A DNA stretch of 48,882 nt from Acidobacteriota bacterium. GTDB taxonomy: Bacteria > Actinomycetota > Acidimicrobiia > Spongiisociales > ZC4RG35. The notes beneath the pieces are model-generated. The model had not been told where the DNA came from. It saw only the letters and a program-made list of their open reading frames with translations, and made no database searches. The position numbers and the translations under genes are program-made. Location of the stretch: the NCBI GenBank assembly GCA_022573225.1, contig JACZUI010000001.1:1-48882 (forward strand), read 5' to 3'. Shown here piece after piece: positions 1 through 8,191 of this stretch; the stretch's first letter is position 1, and every line of letters starts with the position of its first letter.

Positions 1-787
1 TCGGGCCGACACCCCCCGGCACCGGGGTGATCGCGCCAGCAACCTCGACGACGGAATCGAAGTCGACGTCACCCACGAGACCGGAGTCGGTTCGATTGAT
101 CCCCACATCGATCACGACCGCTCCCTCGCGGATGTGATCTGCGGTGATCAAACCGGGCGAGCCGACCGCCGCAACGACGATGTCAGCCTCCCGGGTCAAC
201 AAAGCCAGGTCCCTGGTTTGGGAATGGGCGACCGCCACCGTGGCGTCCACACCTCGGGAGGCCAGCATCAAGGCCAGCGGTCGCCCTACCAGGAACGATC
301 TACCAACGACCACCGCCCGGGAGCCGGGAATCTCGATGTCATAGTGCTTGAGGATCCTGAGGATCCCGCTCGGAGTACCCGGTCTCAGCCCGGGCCGATC
401 GAGGACCAGGAGCCCGAGGTTGTGGGGATGGAGACCATCCACATCCTTGCTGGGGTCGATGGCTTCGACTGTCAGTACGACGTCGAGATCGCTGGGGAGG
501 GGAAGCTGCACCAGGATTCCGTCGACCGATTCATCGCGATTGAGGTCGTCGATCAGCCCGAGCAGAGCACCCTGAGAGACATCCGCCGGGAGCTCATGGT
601 GAATCGACCGGATCCCGACCTCGGCCGCGTCGGACCTCTTGCCGCGCACATATAGATGTGACGCCGGGTCGTCACCTACCAGGATCGTGGCCAAGCCTGG
701 CTCGTAGTCGAGGTCGCCGACTGCGTCGGCTACCTCCTCCTTCACCACCATCGCGACGGCCTTTCCGTCGAGAATGGTCGCACTCAT
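1..787 (-). CDS. folD: Methylenetetrahydrofolate dehydrogenase/cyclohydrolase FolD (3' end beyond window)
   Basis: FolD oxidises 5,10-methylene-THF with NADP and hydrolyses the product to 10-formyl-THF, the formyl donor used by the neighbouring PurN and PurH. The visible 262 codons begin at an ATG one base after the purH stop. Seen motifs are YVRGK with Tyr46 and Lys50 (the family catalytic YxxxK), DGILVQLPLP, KDVDGLHPHNLG and the nucleotide-binding GRSFLVGRP. The reading frame runs off the window at PVPGGVGP, a conserved segment near the C-terminus, so about 20 residues are missing. It is the last visible gene of a purN-purH-folD operon that pairs formyl-THF supply with its two consumers. 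Identity is secure. Confidence 0.95.
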   Translation of the reverse strand, partial: MSATILDGKAVAMVVKEEVADAVGDLDYEPGLATILVGDDPASHLYVRGKRSDAAEVGIRSIHHELPADVSQGALLGLIDDLNRDESVDGILVQLPLPSDLDVVLTVEAIDPSKDVDGLHPHNLGLLVLDRPGLRPGTPSGILRILKHYDIEIPGSRAVVVGRSFLVGRPLALMLASRGVDATVAVAHSQTRDLALLTREADIVVAAVGSPGLITADHIREGAVVIDVGINRTDSGLVGDVDFDSVVEVAGAITPVPGGVGP

Positions 788-788
788 G

Positions 789-2294
789 TCAATGCCTGAA
801 ATGCCGCATGCCCGTGAAGACGAGAGCGACCCCTTGTTCGTTGGCTGCATCTATCACTTCTTGGTCCCTGATGGAGCCACCCGGCTCGACGATTGCGGTC
901 ACTCCAGCAGCGATCAGGGTGTCGAGCCCGTCCCGGAACGGAAAGAACGCATCGGATGCCGCCGTCGCTCCGGTGGCGCGACCGGCGGCCTTGGCCACGG
1001 CCCTTTCAGCCGCCCCGACGCGAGATTGATCACCGGCGCCGACGGCAACGGCGTGACCATCGACTGTGATCACGATGGCGTTTGATTTGGCGTGCGCTGC
1101 GATGGTCCAGGCGAATCGCATCTCTGAAAGCTCGGCGGCAGTGGGTTGGCGCTCCGACACGACCTCCCAGCTGGTCATATCGACTTCGTCGCGGGCCTGA
1201 GCCAGGAGCCCGCCGTCCACACGGCGGTAGTCACGACCCCTCGCTGATGGCGCCGGCGCGGAGAGAACCCTGAGGTTCTTCTTGGCTTCGAGAATCCTGA
1301 GTGCATCGGGATGGACGTCCAGGGCAACGACCACTTCGACAAAGCGGTCGGCAATGGCGGAGGCCGTCCCGGAATCCAGAGTCCCGTTGATGGCCACGAC
1401 TCCTCCGAACGCAGCGAGCGAATCCCCCGACCATGCCTTCTCGAAAGCCTCTGAAACCGACGTCGCGACCCCAACGCCGCACGGGTTGGTGTGCTTGAGA
1501 ACGACCACAGCAGACGCCTCCAGATCACAAGCGAGCCGCCATGCGGCCTCGGCGTCCGCATAGTTGTTGAAGGACATCTCCTTGCCCTGGTGCTGGGTAG
1601 CCGCCGCCCACCACGGCGAAGCTCCGTCCTCGACCAGGATCGCGGCGTCCTGATGCGGGTTCTCCCCGTATCGGAGATCAGCGGCGTGACGTAGCGGGAT
1701 GACAACGTCGTCGCCGATCCAGCCGACAATCGCGGCGTCATAAGACGCTGTCTGGAAGAAGGCTTCTGCGGCCAGGGCGGTTCGCTTCTCGATATCGAAA
1801 GCACCCTCCTCGATGGCCGACGCCACGAATTCGTATTGGGATGGGGACGTGACCACACCGACATGGCGGTGGTTCTTGGCCGCAGACCGGATCATCGCCG
1901 GGCCGCCGATGTCGATCTGCTCGGCGATGTCGGCGTCGGTGGCATCGGGGTCGGCCACCGTCTCCCGAAAGGGGTAGAGGTTGACCACCACGAGCTGGAA
2001 GGGCTCGATCTCCCGCTCGGCCAGATCCCGCCGGTCGGGCTCATGGTCCATCCGGGCCAGGATTCCCCCATGTATCACCGGATGGAGAGTCTTGACACGG
2101 CCACCAAGCATCTCGGGCGCGCCGGTGACATCCGCGACGCGGGTCACCGGCAGTCCCCCGTCCTCCAGGAAAGCGGCAGTTCCACCAGAGGAGACGAGTT
2201 CCACGCCCGCACCAACAAGTCTCTTGCCAAACTCGATCAACCCGGACTTGTCGTAGACGCTCACAAGAGCCCGGCGCACCACAAACTGGCTCAT
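789..2294 (-). CDS. purH: Bifunctional AICAR transformylase/IMP cyclohydrolase
   Basis: This enzyme catalyses the last two steps of purine synthesis: formylation of AICAR from 10-formyl-THF, then ring closure to IMP. The 501-residue product has the N-terminal IMP cyclohydrolase domain (ALVSVYDKSGL at 9-19, GRVKTLHP at 65-72). The transformylase domain begins near residue 195, with RYGENPHQ at 208-215 and KHTNPCGVG near 266-274. The length is close to the usual 510-530. The ATG overlaps the purN stop by four bases (ATGA), and folD starts one base after the purH stop, so the three genes are probably translationally coupled. Confidence 0.97.
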   Translation of the reverse strand: MSQFVVRRALVSVYDKSGLIEFGKRLVGAGVELVSSGGTAAFLEDGGLPVTRVADVTGAPEMLGGRVKTLHPVIHGGILARMDHEPDRRDLAEREIEPFQLVVVNLYPFRETVADPDATDADIAEQIDIGGPAMIRSAAKNHRHVGVVTSPSQYEFVASAIEEGAFDIEKRTALAAEAFFQTASYDAAIVGWIGDDVVIPLRHAADLRYGENPHQDAAILVEDGASPWWAAATQHQGKEMSFNNYADAEAAWRLACDLEASAVVVLKHTNPCGVGVATSVSEAFEKAWSGDSLAAFGGVVAINGTLDSGTASAIADRFVEVVVALDVHPDALRILEAKKNLRVLSAPAPSARGRDYRRVDGGLLAQARDEVDMTSWEVVSERQPTAAELSEMRFAWTIAAHAKSNAIVITVDGHAVAVGAGDQSRVGAAERAVAKAAGRATGATAASDAFFPFRDGLDTLIAAGVTAIVEPGGSIRDQEVIDAANEQGVALVFTGMRHFRH

Positions 2295-2881
2295 TGCACA
2301 CCCACCGAGTCTTTGCCCACGATGAACTCGACGACCGCTTGAGGGAGCAACCGATGCTCCTCAACCTGGATACGGGCATGCAGCGACGCCTCGTCGTCAT
2401 CGGAGAGTATGGGCACCGGGCGCTGAGCAATGATCGGTCCGGTGTCGACACCTTCGTCAACAAAATGCACCGTTACGCCGGTCACCTTTACCCCATGGGA
2501 GAGAGCTTGGGCGACCGCGTTGACGCCGGGGAACGCGGGAAGAAGCGAAGGATGAACATTGATTATCCGTCCGGCGAATCTCTCGATTGCCTCCGGAGAC
2601 AAAACCCGCATGAAGCCAGCCAGAACCATGGCCTCGGCGCCTGCACCCTCCGCTGCGTCGGCCACCGCTATCGAAAAGTCACGCCTGGACTCAAAGTCGC
2701 CCCAGGGGATGACCGCGGTCTTGATTCCGGCGCGCCCGGCTCGTTCCAGGGACCGAACCCCGGGCTTGTCCGAAATGACCACCCTGATCCGCGGTCGAAT
2801 CTCCGGAGTGTCGATGAGGGCCTGAAGGTTGGTTCCCGATCCTGAGGCTAGGACTGCAATGTCGATGATGGCCCTCCACAA
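2291..2881 (-). CDS. purN: Phosphoribosylglycinamide formyltransferase PurN
   Basis: PurN transfers a formyl group from 10-formyl-THF to GAR in purine synthesis. The 196-residue product shows the family signatures ASGSGTNLQAL (12-22), NVHPSLLPAFPG and DTGPIIAQ, which carry the catalytic Asn, His and Asp. The start is odd. The only conventional in-frame option before the conserved IAVLASGSG is a TTG at 2881, and a Shine-Dalgarno-like GGAGGG lies just inside the first codons. A rare ATC or ATT start a few codons downstream is therefore possible. The stop overlaps the purH ATG. Confidence 0.93.
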   Translation of the reverse strand: MWRAIIDIAVLASGSGTNLQALIDTPEIRPRIRVVISDKPGVRSLERAGRAGIKTAVIPWGDFESRRDFSIAVADAAEGAGAEAMVLAGFMRVLSPEAIERFAGRIINVHPSLLPAFPGVNAVAQALSHGVKVTGVTVHFVDEGVDTGPIIAQRPVPILSDDDEASLHARIQVEEHRLLPQAVVEFIVGKDSVGVQ

Positions 2882-2929
2882 CGCCAGCGACGAGGCGACG
2901 AGTGTAGGGAGATTGAGTGCGGTTCGGAA

Positions 2930-3454
2930 TCAGGGCGTGAGCCCGGCCCTGAGCTGATGACGTGCCCGGTAGAGGATCGACCTGGTCGCTCCGGGACTCG
3001 TCGCAGTCAGGGTCGCCGTCTGCTCGACCGTGAGCCGATGACCGTCCTTGAGGAGAAGAGCCGACCGGTAATTGTCCGGGAGGGCCGCGAAGGCATCGAG
3101 GACCCTGCGTCGATTGGCGAGCTCGAGAGCCAGCTCCCGGGAATTGGGCGGGGGTTCGTCTAGCCGGCCCTCTATTGCGCGATCCAGATATGTATCGACG
3201 GGGCCGGGTGTCTCTCGACCTCCCAATGTCTGGCACTCGTTGGATGCGACAACATGGAGCCAATCCCGGATCGACGCTTCGCCCCGGAAGGTGTCCAGTC
3301 CGCCGACCGCGCTCATCAGAATCCCGGTTCCGTCAGCCTCCCCGCCATCGGCGAGGAACGCAGCCAGATTCTGAAGATCCTCCCGATAGTCCCACGCGTC
3401 CAGCTTTACCGAGTTAAATCTTGAAAAAACACCGGCAAGGGAAGATGATGGCAT
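2930..3454 (-). CDS. ECF-type RNA polymerase sigma factor-like protein
   Basis: The 174-residue product resembles small ECF sigma factors. LDTFRGEASIRDWLHVVASN corresponds to the end of region 2 (promoter melting). ALPDNYRSALLLKDGHRLTV followed by SPGATRSILYRARHQLR corresponds to the region 4 helix-turn-helix that reads the -35 box. Region 2 is degenerate: the usual acidic DLVQE-like segment appears as GGEADGTGILM. This could mean divergence, or use as a regulator rather than a true sigma factor. The frame stays open far upstream, but that part is antisense to the rhodanese gene. The ATG at 3454 was chosen because it leaves only 31 bases to the divergent rhodanese start. An internal GTG is also possible. 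It ends 48 bases before purN on the same strand. No anti-sigma gene is adjacent. Confidence 0.7.
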   Translation of the reverse strand: MPSSSLAGVFSRFNSVKLDAWDYREDLQNLAAFLADGGEADGTGILMSAVGGLDTFRGEASIRDWLHVVASNECQTLGGRETPGPVDTYLDRAIEGRLDEPPPNSRELALELANRRRVLDAFAALPDNYRSALLLKDGHRLTVEQTATLTATSPGATRSILYRARHQLRAGLTP

Positions 3455-3472
3455 CTCATCCCTTAATGCGTT

Positions 3473-3480
3473 GAGGAGGT
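3473..3480 (+). promoter_or_regulatory. Strong Shine-Dalgarno deciding the rhodanese start
   Basis: GAGGAGGT lies five bases before the ATG at 3486. This fixes the rhodanese start there rather than at the in-frame upstream codon at 3471, which would overlap this site. Confidence 0.8.
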
Positions 3481-3485
3481 TTCCA

Positions 3486-3785
3486 ATGTCGCAGGTCGAA
3501 AATGTCCCGGCCGAGGAGTGGGCCGAGTGGTCCAAGGAGAGAGGCGCCACGATCCTCGATGTGCGCGAACCGGACGAGTGGGAGCTGGGAACACTGCCCG
3601 GCGTTCTTCGTATCAGCGTGGGCGAGATCATCGAACGCGTGGACGAGATCGATTCCAGCAAGCCGGTCCTGGTCGTCTGTCGATCGGGTGGTCGAAGCAT
3701 GCAGGTGGCCGAATACCTGGCAGCGAACGGGTACGAGACGGCAAACTTGGACGGCGGGATGAAGGCGCTGGGGATGCAGGAATAG
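3486..3785 (+). CDS. Single-domain rhodanese-like sulfurtransferase
   Basis: Rhodanese domains carry a persulfide on a loop cysteine and pass sulfane sulfur to acceptors such as cyanide, thiols or partner proteins. The 99-residue cytoplasmic product is one complete domain: ILDVREPDEWELGTLPG (23-39) is the entry motif, CRSGGRS (65-71) is the active-site loop with Cys65, and NLDGGMKAL closes the fold. The ATG has a near-perfect Shine-Dalgarno. It is the first gene of a plus-strand run, and the next ATG is two bases after its stop. The physiological acceptor cannot be deduced. Confidence 0.92.
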   Translation: MSQVENVPAEEWAEWSKERGATILDVREPDEWELGTLPGVLRISVGEIIERVDEIDSSKPVLVVCRSGGRSMQVAEYLAANGYETANLDGGMKALGMQE

Positions 3786-3787
3786 GC

Positions 3788-4246
3788 ATGAGCGAGGGGG
3801 CCGGCATCCGGACCTGGTGGATCGCCGGGTCGGCCGCCGCGGTCGTTCTTGTTCTGGTCGCCGTCGCACTCAACCGGGACCCGGTTCAACTCGACCCATC
3901 CTCCCCCGAGGGGACGGTCCAGCTCTATCTTCAGGCCATCAGCGACGGTGATTACAAGGAGGCCTTCTCGCTGCTTCACCCGGACGACTCGGAGGGTTGC
4001 GATGCAGCGGATCTGGCGGTTGCTGCTCAGACCGACCCCTTCACCGCCACCCTCGGTGCCGCTGAGATAGTCGATGACATCGCATTCGTGGACGTGTCGA
4101 TCAACGAGGGCAGCAGCCCCGGACCCTTTGATGCCGGTGGGGGTGGATACTCAGAGCTGTTCGTGCTGGAGGAAGTCGAGGGTCAGTGGCTCATCACCGG
4201 CGAACCCTGGCCCTACTTCAAATGGCGATGTGAGGAACCGGCGTGA
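3788..4246 (+). CDS. Membrane-anchored NTF2-like protein of unknown function
   Basis: The 152-residue product has one hydrophobic helix near residues 9-28, followed by a soluble domain presumably outside the membrane. EGTVQLYLQAISDGDYKEAF then a beta-rich tail ending in WLITGEPWPYFKW resembles the cystatin/NTF2-like fold of DUF4878 or SnoaL-type proteins, which often bind small ligands. It begins two bases after the rhodanese stop. Its own stop overlaps the next start, so it is probably translated with its neighbours. I recognise no catalytic residues. Confidence 0.75.
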   Translation: MSEGAGIRTWWIAGSAAAVVLVLVAVALNRDPVQLDPSSPEGTVQLYLQAISDGDYKEAFSLLHPDDSEGCDAADLAVAAQTDPFTATLGAAEIVDDIAFVDVSINEGSSPGPFDAGGGGYSELFVLEEVEGQWLITGEPWPYFKWRCEEPA

Positions 4247-5865
4247 TGCTGGGTCTCCCCATCTTCTTCCTCCTGATTGTGGTCGGGGCCATCGTCCTGG
4301 GCGTTCGATTCCTCGCCCGTCGCAAGAGCGAAACCGCCAGCGGTGATCAGGATCTGATCGCCTACGGGCTGCTGGCGATCGCGGTCGGGACCACCGTATT
4401 TGCTCTGACCCAGCTGGGACAAGCCGCCTTCCCCGGCGAGAGAGTCGCCGGCGACCCGGGTCAACAGGTAGCGACGGCCCTTGCGGCGCTGGTGGTCGGG
4501 GCACCCATCGCCTTCCTCCTCTGGCGACGCCAGGCACAGAGACGAAAACTGTATCCCGACTCCTCGGGTTGGCCGGTCTACCTCGCATTTGCGGAGGCCG
4601 TGTTCACCACCGCTCTTCTCGTTACCTCCTTCCAGCTCATCGTCTGGCTGTTTGGCAACGAGCCTCGATCATCCTGGACCGACGTTGTGATCCTCGCCGG
4701 GGTCTTCGTCTTTCACGAGTGGGCGAGTCGGCAAGACCCGCCGGGATCCGAGATCGCCGAGCTGCCCAGGGTGACCGGCTCGGTGATCGGTCTGATCGCT
4801 GCCTCTATCGGTGTCGGCGGCGTGCTGTGGAACCTCTTCGAGTATCTGTATGGGACGATCTTCGCCACAGCGGGCAACCTCGACTTGAGCGAGCCGATCG
4901 TACTGGTGGCGCTCGGCGCCCCCCTCTGGGCATATCGCTGGCTGCGACCATGGCCCGGCGCGGCAGCCGTGCCTCGGAAAACATGGCTGGTGGCCACCTC
5001 AACGATCTCTTTATCCACTGCCATTGGGTCGATGATGGCGATGGCGGTAGTCGCAATCACCTTCATTCTCGGCGATGTCGGTTCTGCGGCTGAGCACTTC
5101 GAGTTAGTCCCGGGCGCACTGGCCGTGCTAGCCGTCGCACTGGGCGTCTGGCGACATCACCAGCAGCGGATCGGCACCGAGCGCGACAACACACTCCGCA
5201 CCTACGAGTACATCATGGCCGCTCTAGGGCTTGCCTTTGCCGTGGGCGGGCTGACCGCCCTTGTCACCGTGGCGCTTGGAGACGAGGCGCTGGTTGGCGA
5301 CAGCCGACCCGAGGTCATCCTCAGCCTGGCGATCCTCACGCTCACAGCAGTAGCGGTGTGGTTGTGGTTCTGGAACAGGTGTCAGAGCGCCGACCGAGCC
5401 GCAGAGTCGGTCTCCCCACCACGCCGAATTTATGTGCTCGGCATGGCCATTGTCGCCGGGCTCGCCGCCGCCCAGGCTCTCATCGCCACACTCGTGGTGC
5501 TTTTCCAGTTCGCCTTCGGCCTCGACCCGAGCCAAGGAACTCTGGTCACGGAGGGCGCGCTCGCTGTATTCGCCGCCTTGACCACGCTGCATCTAGTGAG
5601 AGTCAACAAGGCCGACCGGGCGCTGATCGAAACGTCCGAGGTGATATTGCCCTTCACCGTGACAATCGTCTGCTCCCACCCGGGCAAGCTCGCCGCCTTG
5701 TTCCCAAAGGAGGCCACAACCCGGGTCATTTACCGAGCCGATGAAGCGGCAATCGTGACCGAGGAGATGGCAGAAGCGATCGTGGCCGCCGTCGCGACGA
5801 CCTCCTCGATCGTGTGGGTGAGTGATACCGGTTTCGAAGTGGCGCCGGCACGAGACTCTCATTAG
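4243..5865 (+). CDS. Multi-pass membrane protein with DUF5671-like repeats
   Basis: The 540-residue product is strongly hydrophobic, with about twelve predicted membrane helices. It repeats a module in which helices are followed by short arginine-rich loops (LWRRQAQRR, WRHHQQR, WLWFWNR), as in DUF5671 proteins, whose function is unknown. The last roughly 75 residues are soluble and alpha/beta-like (VTIVCSHPGKL, then SSIVWVSDTGF). Translation can start at GTG 4243 or ATG 4246, both overlapping the preceding stop, so coupling is likely. The C-terminal domain is not one I can assign. Confidence 0.75.
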   Translation: MMLGLPIFFLLIVVGAIVLGVRFLARRKSETASGDQDLIAYGLLAIAVGTTVFALTQLGQAAFPGERVAGDPGQQVATALAALVVGAPIAFLLWRRQAQRRKLYPDSSGWPVYLAFAEAVFTTALLVTSFQLIVWLFGNEPRSSWTDVVILAGVFVFHEWASRQDPPGSEIAELPRVTGSVIGLIAASIGVGGVLWNLFEYLYGTIFATAGNLDLSEPIVLVALGAPLWAYRWLRPWPGAAAVPRKTWLVATSTISLSTAIGSMMAMAVVAITFILGDVGSAAEHFELVPGALAVLAVALGVWRHHQQRIGTERDNTLRTYEYIMAALGLAFAVGGLTALVTVALGDEALVGDSRPEVILSLAILTLTAVAVWLWFWNRCQSADRAAESVSPPRRIYVLGMAIVAGLAAAQALIATLVVLFQFAFGLDPSQGTLVTEGALAVFAALTTLHLVRVNKADRALIETSEVILPFTVTIVCSHPGKLAALFPKEATTRVIYRADEAAIVTEEMAEAIVAAVATTSSIVWVSDTGFEVAPARDSH

Positions 5866-5940
5866 GGGCCCGCTGGAAAAACGCATGTCACTCATCTCGA
5901 CGGCTGGCGTAGCGGTAGAAGCCCGCTTGAATGACCAGTT

Positions 5941-6504
5941 GTGAAATGGCTAGCCGAGCGCTATTTGACGATGCGTGGATGGAAATTCACAGGTCAGGTA
6001 CCTGACTTCCCCAAGCTCATCGCCCTGGGAGTTCCGCACACGAGCAACTGGGACTTTGTGGTATTTCTCGCCATCCTGCATCACTTCAAGATCAAGATGA
6101 GTTTCATCGGGAAGCACACCCTCTTCCGTCGGCCCTTTGGATTTCTGTTCCGGCGATGGGGTGGAATCTCGGTGGACAGATCAAAGCCGCGGGGTCTCGT
6201 CAGCCAGGTTGTGGAGGCGATAAACGACGCCCCGACGATGATGCTGGCCGTGGCGCCCGAGGCGACTCGGCAACCGGCCCCGTACTGGAAGGCCGGTTTC
6301 ATCCGGATCGCCCAGGAAGCCGGAGTGCCTGTGGTCCTCTCTTATGTCGATTATTCCACCAAGACAACCGGGTTTGGGCCCACAATTGAGGATGTGAGCG
6401 ATCCGGCAGCGGTGATGGACGAGGCTCGTAGCTTCTATGCCGACAAGGAAGGCCGATACCCGGACCAGAAGGGACCCGTCCGGCTCCGCAATGAGTCTCG
6501 CTAG
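5941..6504 (+). CDS. PlsC-like 1-acylglycerol-3-phosphate acyltransferase family protein
   Basis: These enzymes move acyl chains from acyl-CoA or acyl-ACP to glycerophosphates or other lipids at the inner face of the membrane. The 187-residue product has the catalytic HX4D motif as HTSNWD (His33, Asp38), the FIGKHTLFRRPFG and GGISVDRSK blocks, and PEATRQ in place of the more usual PEGTR. It is shorter than classical PlsC and has no clear membrane helix. The GTG at 5941 has only a weak ribosome site; the ATG at 5971 is an alternative. Its stop codon overlaps the dinB stop on the other strand. The substrate is unknown. Confidence 0.85.
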   Translation: MKWLAERYLTMRGWKFTGQVPDFPKLIALGVPHTSNWDFVVFLAILHHFKIKMSFIGKHTLFRRPFGFLFRRWGGISVDRSKPRGLVSQVVEAINDAPTMMLAVAPEATRQPAPYWKAGFIRIAQEAGVPVVLSYVDYSTKTTGFGPTIEDVSDPAAVMDEARSFYADKEGRYPDQKGPVRLRNESR

Positions 6505-7727
6505 GACGACCGTTCGGCCAACTCGCGGAAACTGTCCGGAGCAGAGCCTCCTTTCTGCTTTGATCCGAAAGTCAGCAGGTCGCGCCCAAACCGCTCCCTG
6601 ACCACGTCAACGGTCTCATCAAGCGAACGATGTTTGAGATCCATCGCGCTCCCCGCCCTCAACACATTGCCTTCATCGATGTCCAACTCGAGCTGCACGA
6701 AGTCATCGGTTGTGAGATTCGAGACCGAGATCCCAACGAGGGTGACCGGCTCAGCCGAGCCCTCGGTCGCTCGCTGGAGCAAGACAGCGCCGAGATTGGC
6801 GATGGCAGCGGTCGATGAGGTCGGCGAAGGAAGAGTATGGCTTCGAGAGATCACCCGCGGTCCCGGAAAGCGAGCCCGAACGGTGACGGTGGTGCCCGAC
6901 CGGCCCTTCTTGCGCAGCCTTCGACCGATCCTGTCGGCCAGGCCGAGAACCACTACGGCCAACTCGTCAGGGTCGGCCAGACCCCGGCCCAGAGCCTGCT
7001 GGCTTCCTACGCTGCCGGCACGCCTTCCCGATCTCACCGGCCTCGGATCTCTGTTCCATGCCAACGCGTGAAGAGCTCTGCCGGCAGCAGGTCCGAGCGT
7101 CGAAGAAAGTGAACCCGAAGGGACCTGAGCCAGATCCCCGATCGTGCAGATCCCGAGCTGGTGCAGTCGGCCGGCGGTGACGGTCCCTACGCCCCACATA
7201 GCCTCAACCCCCAGAGGGTGGAGAAACTCCAGCTCTGACCCCGCTACGACCACGACAAGGCCATCTGGTTTGGCTCGGGCCGAGGCGATCTTGGCGAGAA
7301 ACTTGGTTGAGGCCACGCCAACCGAGAAGGGCAGGCCCACCTCCTCACGAACCCTGGTTCGGATCTCACGGGCAATCTCAGACGGCTGACCCAACAGATG
7401 AACCGTCCCTGCAACGTCTATGAAGGCCTCATCGATACTGATCTGCTCAATGACCGGGCTGGCGGCCTCGACAATTGTCATCACCTGCTCGGAGAACTCG
7501 AGATACCTCTCGAAATGACCGTTGACCACCACCGCCTCGGGGCACAGCTTCAGTGCATCACGAGTCGGCATCGGAGCCCGCACGCCGTGAGCACGGGCCT
7601 CGTAGGACGCCGCGAGCACGACGCCTTCCCCAACAAGCACCGGACGATTGCGCAGGGTCGGATCGAGCAGTTGTTCGACGGAGGCATAGAAGGCATCGAG
7701 GTCGGCGTGGAGAATCGTCGGTTCCAT
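6501..7727 (-). CDS. dinB: DNA polymerase IV (Y-family translesion polymerase)
   Basis: DinB copies damaged template DNA with low fidelity. The 408-residue protein shows the Y-family catalytic motifs HADLDAFYASVE (7-18, metal-binding Asp9) and SIDEAFIDV (97-105, Asp99 and Glu100). These are followed by helix-hairpin-helix segments (MWGVGTVTAGRLHQLGI) and a little-finger domain. The C-terminus lacks an obvious beta-clamp motif at the extreme end; FGSKQKGG is followed by a polar tail. It converges on the acyltransferase gene with the stop codons sharing CTAG. No LexA-like operator is evident upstream. Confidence 0.95.
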   Translation of the reverse strand: MEPTILHADLDAFYASVEQLLDPTLRNRPVLVGEGVVLAASYEARAHGVRAPMPTRDALKLCPEAVVVNGHFERYLEFSEQVMTIVEAASPVIEQISIDEAFIDVAGTVHLLGQPSEIAREIRTRVREEVGLPFSVGVASTKFLAKIASARAKPDGLVVVVAGSELEFLHPLGVEAMWGVGTVTAGRLHQLGICTIGDLAQVPSGSLSSTLGPAAGRALHALAWNRDPRPVRSGRRAGSVGSQQALGRGLADPDELAVVVLGLADRIGRRLRKKGRSGTTVTVRARFPGPRVISRSHTLPSPTSSTAAIANLGAVLLQRATEGSAEPVTLVGISVSNLTTDDFVQLELDIDEGNVLRAGSAMDLKHRSLDETVDVVRERFGRDLLTFGSKQKGGSAPDSFRELAERSS

Positions 7728-7797
7728 GTCCCGATGATGCCCGGGGACTGTGACAGATTTGGATCAGCTATCGGAGTCTTCTCCGCCGAATGAGCCT

Positions 7798-8151
7798 CTA
7801 GCGGGCGTGGCCGGGAGGGGTCTTCCCTTGCTCGGCAAGACCTGGCGGAATCCAGTTGTCGCCCTTATTCGCCCAGCCAGGAGGTGTCCATTCCCCGACC
7901 TTCTTGGCCTGGCCCGGAGGTGCCCAATCCCCGGCCTTCTTGGCCTGGCCCGGTGGCACGTTCCCGGTGAGCTTTTTGGCAAGGCCCGGAGGGAGGGGAT
8001 CCCTGTCGGTGAGACCGGGTGGTAGATCCGAGTCAGTCAAGAACGAAGGTATGCCGGCGTCGTCCGGTGGCCCACCGTCGTCCTCCTGGGCGAGGGCAAC
8101 CCCGGCCACCAGAGTCAACACGGTGACCACCACTATCAGAAGGAGACTCAC
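7798..8151 (-). CDS. Secreted PPG-repeat protein (12-residue PPGxAKK repeats)
   Basis: The 117-residue product begins with a cleavable-looking signal sequence (SLLLIVVVTVLTLVAGVALA), then an acidic linker (QEDDGGPPDDAG). It continues with five or six tandem copies of a roughly 12-residue unit of the type PPGxAKKxGxW (for example PPGQAKKAGDWA, PPGQAKKVGEWT, PPGWANKGDNWI) and ends in PPGHAR. The repeat DNA is also recognisably duplicated. The only usable start is GTG 8151, because the upstream frame has no other start before a stop. It sits 40 bases after the CoA-ligase stop on the same strand. Function is unknown. A secreted, basic, Pro/Trp-rich repeat suggests wall or polymer binding, which is inference only. 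Confidence 0.75.
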   Translation of the reverse strand: MSLLLIVVVTVLTLVAGVALAQEDDGGPPDDAGIPSFLTDSDLPPGLTDRDPLPPGLAKKLTGNVPPGQAKKAGDWAPPGQAKKVGEWTPPGWANKGDNWIPPGLAEQGKTPPGHAR

Positions 8152-8191
8152 AGTGGCCAGTGTGGTGGAGAAGGCGCCGTTGCGATAGAGG

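Noticed and set aside
3455-3979. Upstream half of the long minus-strand frame containing the sigma-like gene
   Set aside because: It is fully antisense to the rhodanese gene and the start of the next gene, its sequence is Pro/Arg/Ser filler, and homology to sigma factors begins only after 3454.
5905-5935. tRNA-like string (GTAGCGGTAGAAGC resembling a D-arm)
   Set aside because: No matching acceptor stem, anticodon arm or T-arm could be found around it.
7776-7789. CGGAG-TCTT-CTCCG hairpin near the dinB start as terminator
   Set aside because: Five-base stem with no T-tract; too weak to call.
7810-7990. Tandem DNA repeats considered as a CRISPR-like array
   Set aside because: The repeats are in frame, have no unique spacers and encode the PPG-repeat protein.
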